A stretch of 64,000 nucleotides of DNA. Source: Gemmobacter lutimaris. GTDB taxonomy: Bacteria > Pseudomonadota > Alphaproteobacteria > Rhodobacterales > Rhodobacteraceae. The notes below the pieces were generated by a model, which saw nothing but the letters and a program-made list of their open reading frames with translations, made no database searches and was not told the DNA's origin. Each line of letters starts with the position of its first letter. Positions within the stretch are counted from its first letter, which is position 1. Shown one piece after another: positions 62,563 through 64,000 of the stretch. The position numbers were made by a program, and so were the translations under genes. The stretch covers positions 1-64,000 of the forward strand of contig NZ_QXXQ01000014.1 in assembly GCF_003570715.1 (NCBI RefSeq). The letters run 5' to 3'.

Positions 62563-63813
62563 ATGAAACTGATCCTGCATATCGGCACCCCGAAGACCGG
62601 CACCACCAGCATGCAGCGCTGGTTCGCGCAGAACCGCGCCGCGCTGACGCAGCAGGGCATCCGCTATGCCCGCGCGCCGGGGGCCGAGAACCATCGCCGC
62701 CTGATGGCCTATGCCCGCGATACCGACAAGCCCGATGAAAGCTTCGCCCGTTTCGGCATCACCTCGGACGAAAGCCACGCCGCATTCCGCAACCAGCTGC
62801 AACGCGCCATCGCCCGCGAGGTCGAGGCCCATCCGGGCATGCGCTGTTTCGTGATGTCGAACGAACATATCTACAGCAAGATCGACCGCCGCCCCATGGC
62901 CGAGCGGCTGCACGCGCTGCTGGCGCCGCTGTTCGACGAGATCGAGGTCTGGCTGCATCTGCGCCCGCAGGTCGATCTGCTGATGTCCAATGCCTCGCAG
63001 CTGATCCGCATGGGGCGGCATATCACCGCCGCCAGCCTGTCGCGCCCGGCCATCGCCCCCGACAACCGCTTCTATGGCTACGGCCGGTTTCTGGATGAAT
63101 GGGAGCCGGTCTTCGGTGCCGGAAATATCCGGCTGATCCCCTTCCGCCGCCGCCCCGACATCACCCGCGCCCTGATCGAGGATCTGGGCATCGACATGAC
63201 CGGCCTGACCGAGCCGGAACGGGTGAATACCGCACTGGACTGGCGGGCGGTGGCGCTTGGCAATACGATCAACCGCAGCCTTGCCGCCGCCGGCCATCCG
63301 CAGCGGGTGGACTATTTCATCGACGAGATGCCCGGCCGCGAGAAGGTGCAGCCCGGCCGTGCGCAGGCCCGGCAGATCCATACCCGCTTCGAGGAAGCCA
63401 ACCGCGCGCTGGAGGCCCGCCACCCCGAACTGCCCGCCGCCGACCTGACCCCCGACTGGGACGCCTATCCCGAAGAGGGCAACCTGCATCTGCTGGATAC
63501 GCCCTGCCCCTTCGAGCCGCAGCTTGGCCATATGGTGCGCCGCTTCACCGAAGAACTGCTGCGCGAACGCTGGCTGCGCCACAGCGCCGAGTTGCGGCTG
63601 GCACAACAGCGCAAGGACACGGCCGCGGTCCAGCGCCAGCGGCAGAAACGTGCCGATGTGGCGAAAGAGATGAAACGGCTGGGAATCGAGCCCCCCGCCC
63701 CCGGCCCGGCCACCGCGAAAGCCGCAGACCCCGCCGGGCCCACGAAAGGCCCGCAGGCGGGCAAACCTGCCCAGAAGGCCAAGACCCCGCGGAAGGGTGC
63801 CGGGAAATCCTGA
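62563..63813 (+). CDS. Sulfotransferase-like protein with basic Pro/Lys/Ala-rich tail
   Basis: A 416-aa protein with PAPS loop LHIGTPKTGTTSMQRWF at residues 5-21 and second motif LHLRPQVDLLMSNASQL. FVMSNEHIYSKI and PFRRRPDITRALIEDLGID match the group of HIGxxKTGTTS proteins in this locus. The last 60 residues are a low-complexity basic tail rich in Lys, Pro and Ala, possibly for binding the anionic polymer or membrane surface. ATG 62563 lies directly before the loop. It is the ninth sulfotransferase-like gene and follows manC after 131 bases. Confidence 0.72.
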   Translation: MKLILHIGTPKTGTTSMQRWFAQNRAALTQQGIRYARAPGAENHRRLMAYARDTDKPDESFARFGITSDESHAAFRNQLQRAIAREVEAHPGMRCFVMSNEHIYSKIDRRPMAERLHALLAPLFDEIEVWLHLRPQVDLLMSNASQLIRMGRHITAASLSRPAIAPDNRFYGYGRFLDEWEPVFGAGNIRLIPFRRRPDITRALIEDLGIDMTGLTEPERVNTALDWRAVALGNTINRSLAAAGHPQRVDYFIDEMPGREKVQPGRAQARQIHTRFEEANRALEARHPELPAADLTPDWDAYPEEGNLHLLDTPCPFEPQLGHMVRRFTEELLRERWLRHSAELRLAQQRKDTAAVQRQRQKRADVAKEMKRLGIEPPAPGPATAKAADPAGPTKGPQAGKPAQKAKTPRKGAGKS

Positions 63814-64000
63814 TTTTCCAAAGGCATGAATTGAGACCCCGCCCCGGTGCGCCGCGGCGGCGCCCCCGCACGGCGTATTGCTGGCGGCGCAGACAGGCGC
63901 CAGCCTTCGTGGCGCGGCACAACCGGGGCAGCGGATCGCCGCGGGCCTCTGGTGGTGCGGCAGACCTTTTCAAACCGCCTCGGGACTGTGCAATTCCCGG
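63814..64000. other. Right edge, no gene recognised
   Basis: These 187 bases hold no convincing coding frame. A very GC-rich self-complementary stretch (about 63845-63875, GGTGCGCCGCGGCGGCGCC) may be a terminator for the preceding gene. The remainder may be the start of a gene continuing beyond the window. Confidence 0.4.

Overview
The window is very GC-rich, densely packed with ATGA-type gene overlaps, and looks like an alphaproteobacterium of the Rhodobacteraceae (Paracoccus/Rhodobacter-like). This rests on protein style, codon use and the VirC/VirD-type transfer genes; no rRNA or other taxonomic marker is present. Almost all of it is one surface or exopolysaccharide locus. A plasmid-type DNA-processing module is embedded in it, so the locus probably sits on, or was assembled by, a plasmid or chromid.

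Layout. 1-99: tail of an IS3-family transposase. 197-8416: manC, a two-domain glycosyltransferase (GT), a sulfotransferase and a WcbI/hydrolase/TPR/GT32-like fusion, visibly less GC-rich than the rest. 8555-13079: a divergent pair of operons resembling virC1-virC2 and virD1-virD2 of Agrobacterium, with a candidate oriT between them and no type IV secretion channel. 13178-14002: two XRE regulators with an operator-like palindrome. 14186-18260: two sulfotransferases, a GSCFA protein and an SGNH-like protein. 18720-29052: four tandem RTX proteins with unrelated N-terminal heads on a nearly identical C-terminal secretion/calcium-binding half. 29107-36798: galE, glf, a GlfT2-like galactofuranosyltransferase, two sulfotransferases and a sugar epimerase. 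37071-46784: GT4-RgpF, two sulfotransferases (one with a repeated coiled coil) and a double GT2. 46825-55768: a minus-strand operon, rfbC-rfbB-rfbD-rfbA, coiled-coil protein, WbsX/GT4/GT2 giant, sulfotransferase. 56013-63813: three more GTs, a small unknown protein, a second manC and a ninth sulfotransferase.

Together the genes supply GDP-mannose (manC twice), dTDP-rhamnose (rfbABCD) and UDP-galactofuranose (galE, glf). Eight GT-bearing proteins, plus the GT32-like fusion, could polymerise them; up to nine sulfotransferases and WcbI/GSCFA/SGNH proteins could decorate the product. The simplest reading is a heavily sulfated rhamnose/mannose/galactofuranose polymer with RTX proteins secreted into the same matrix. 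No Wzx, Wzy, Wza, ABC exporter, initiating transferase, PAPS synthesis genes or type I secretion genes lie in the window. All assignments come from reading the sequence; none was checked by database search.
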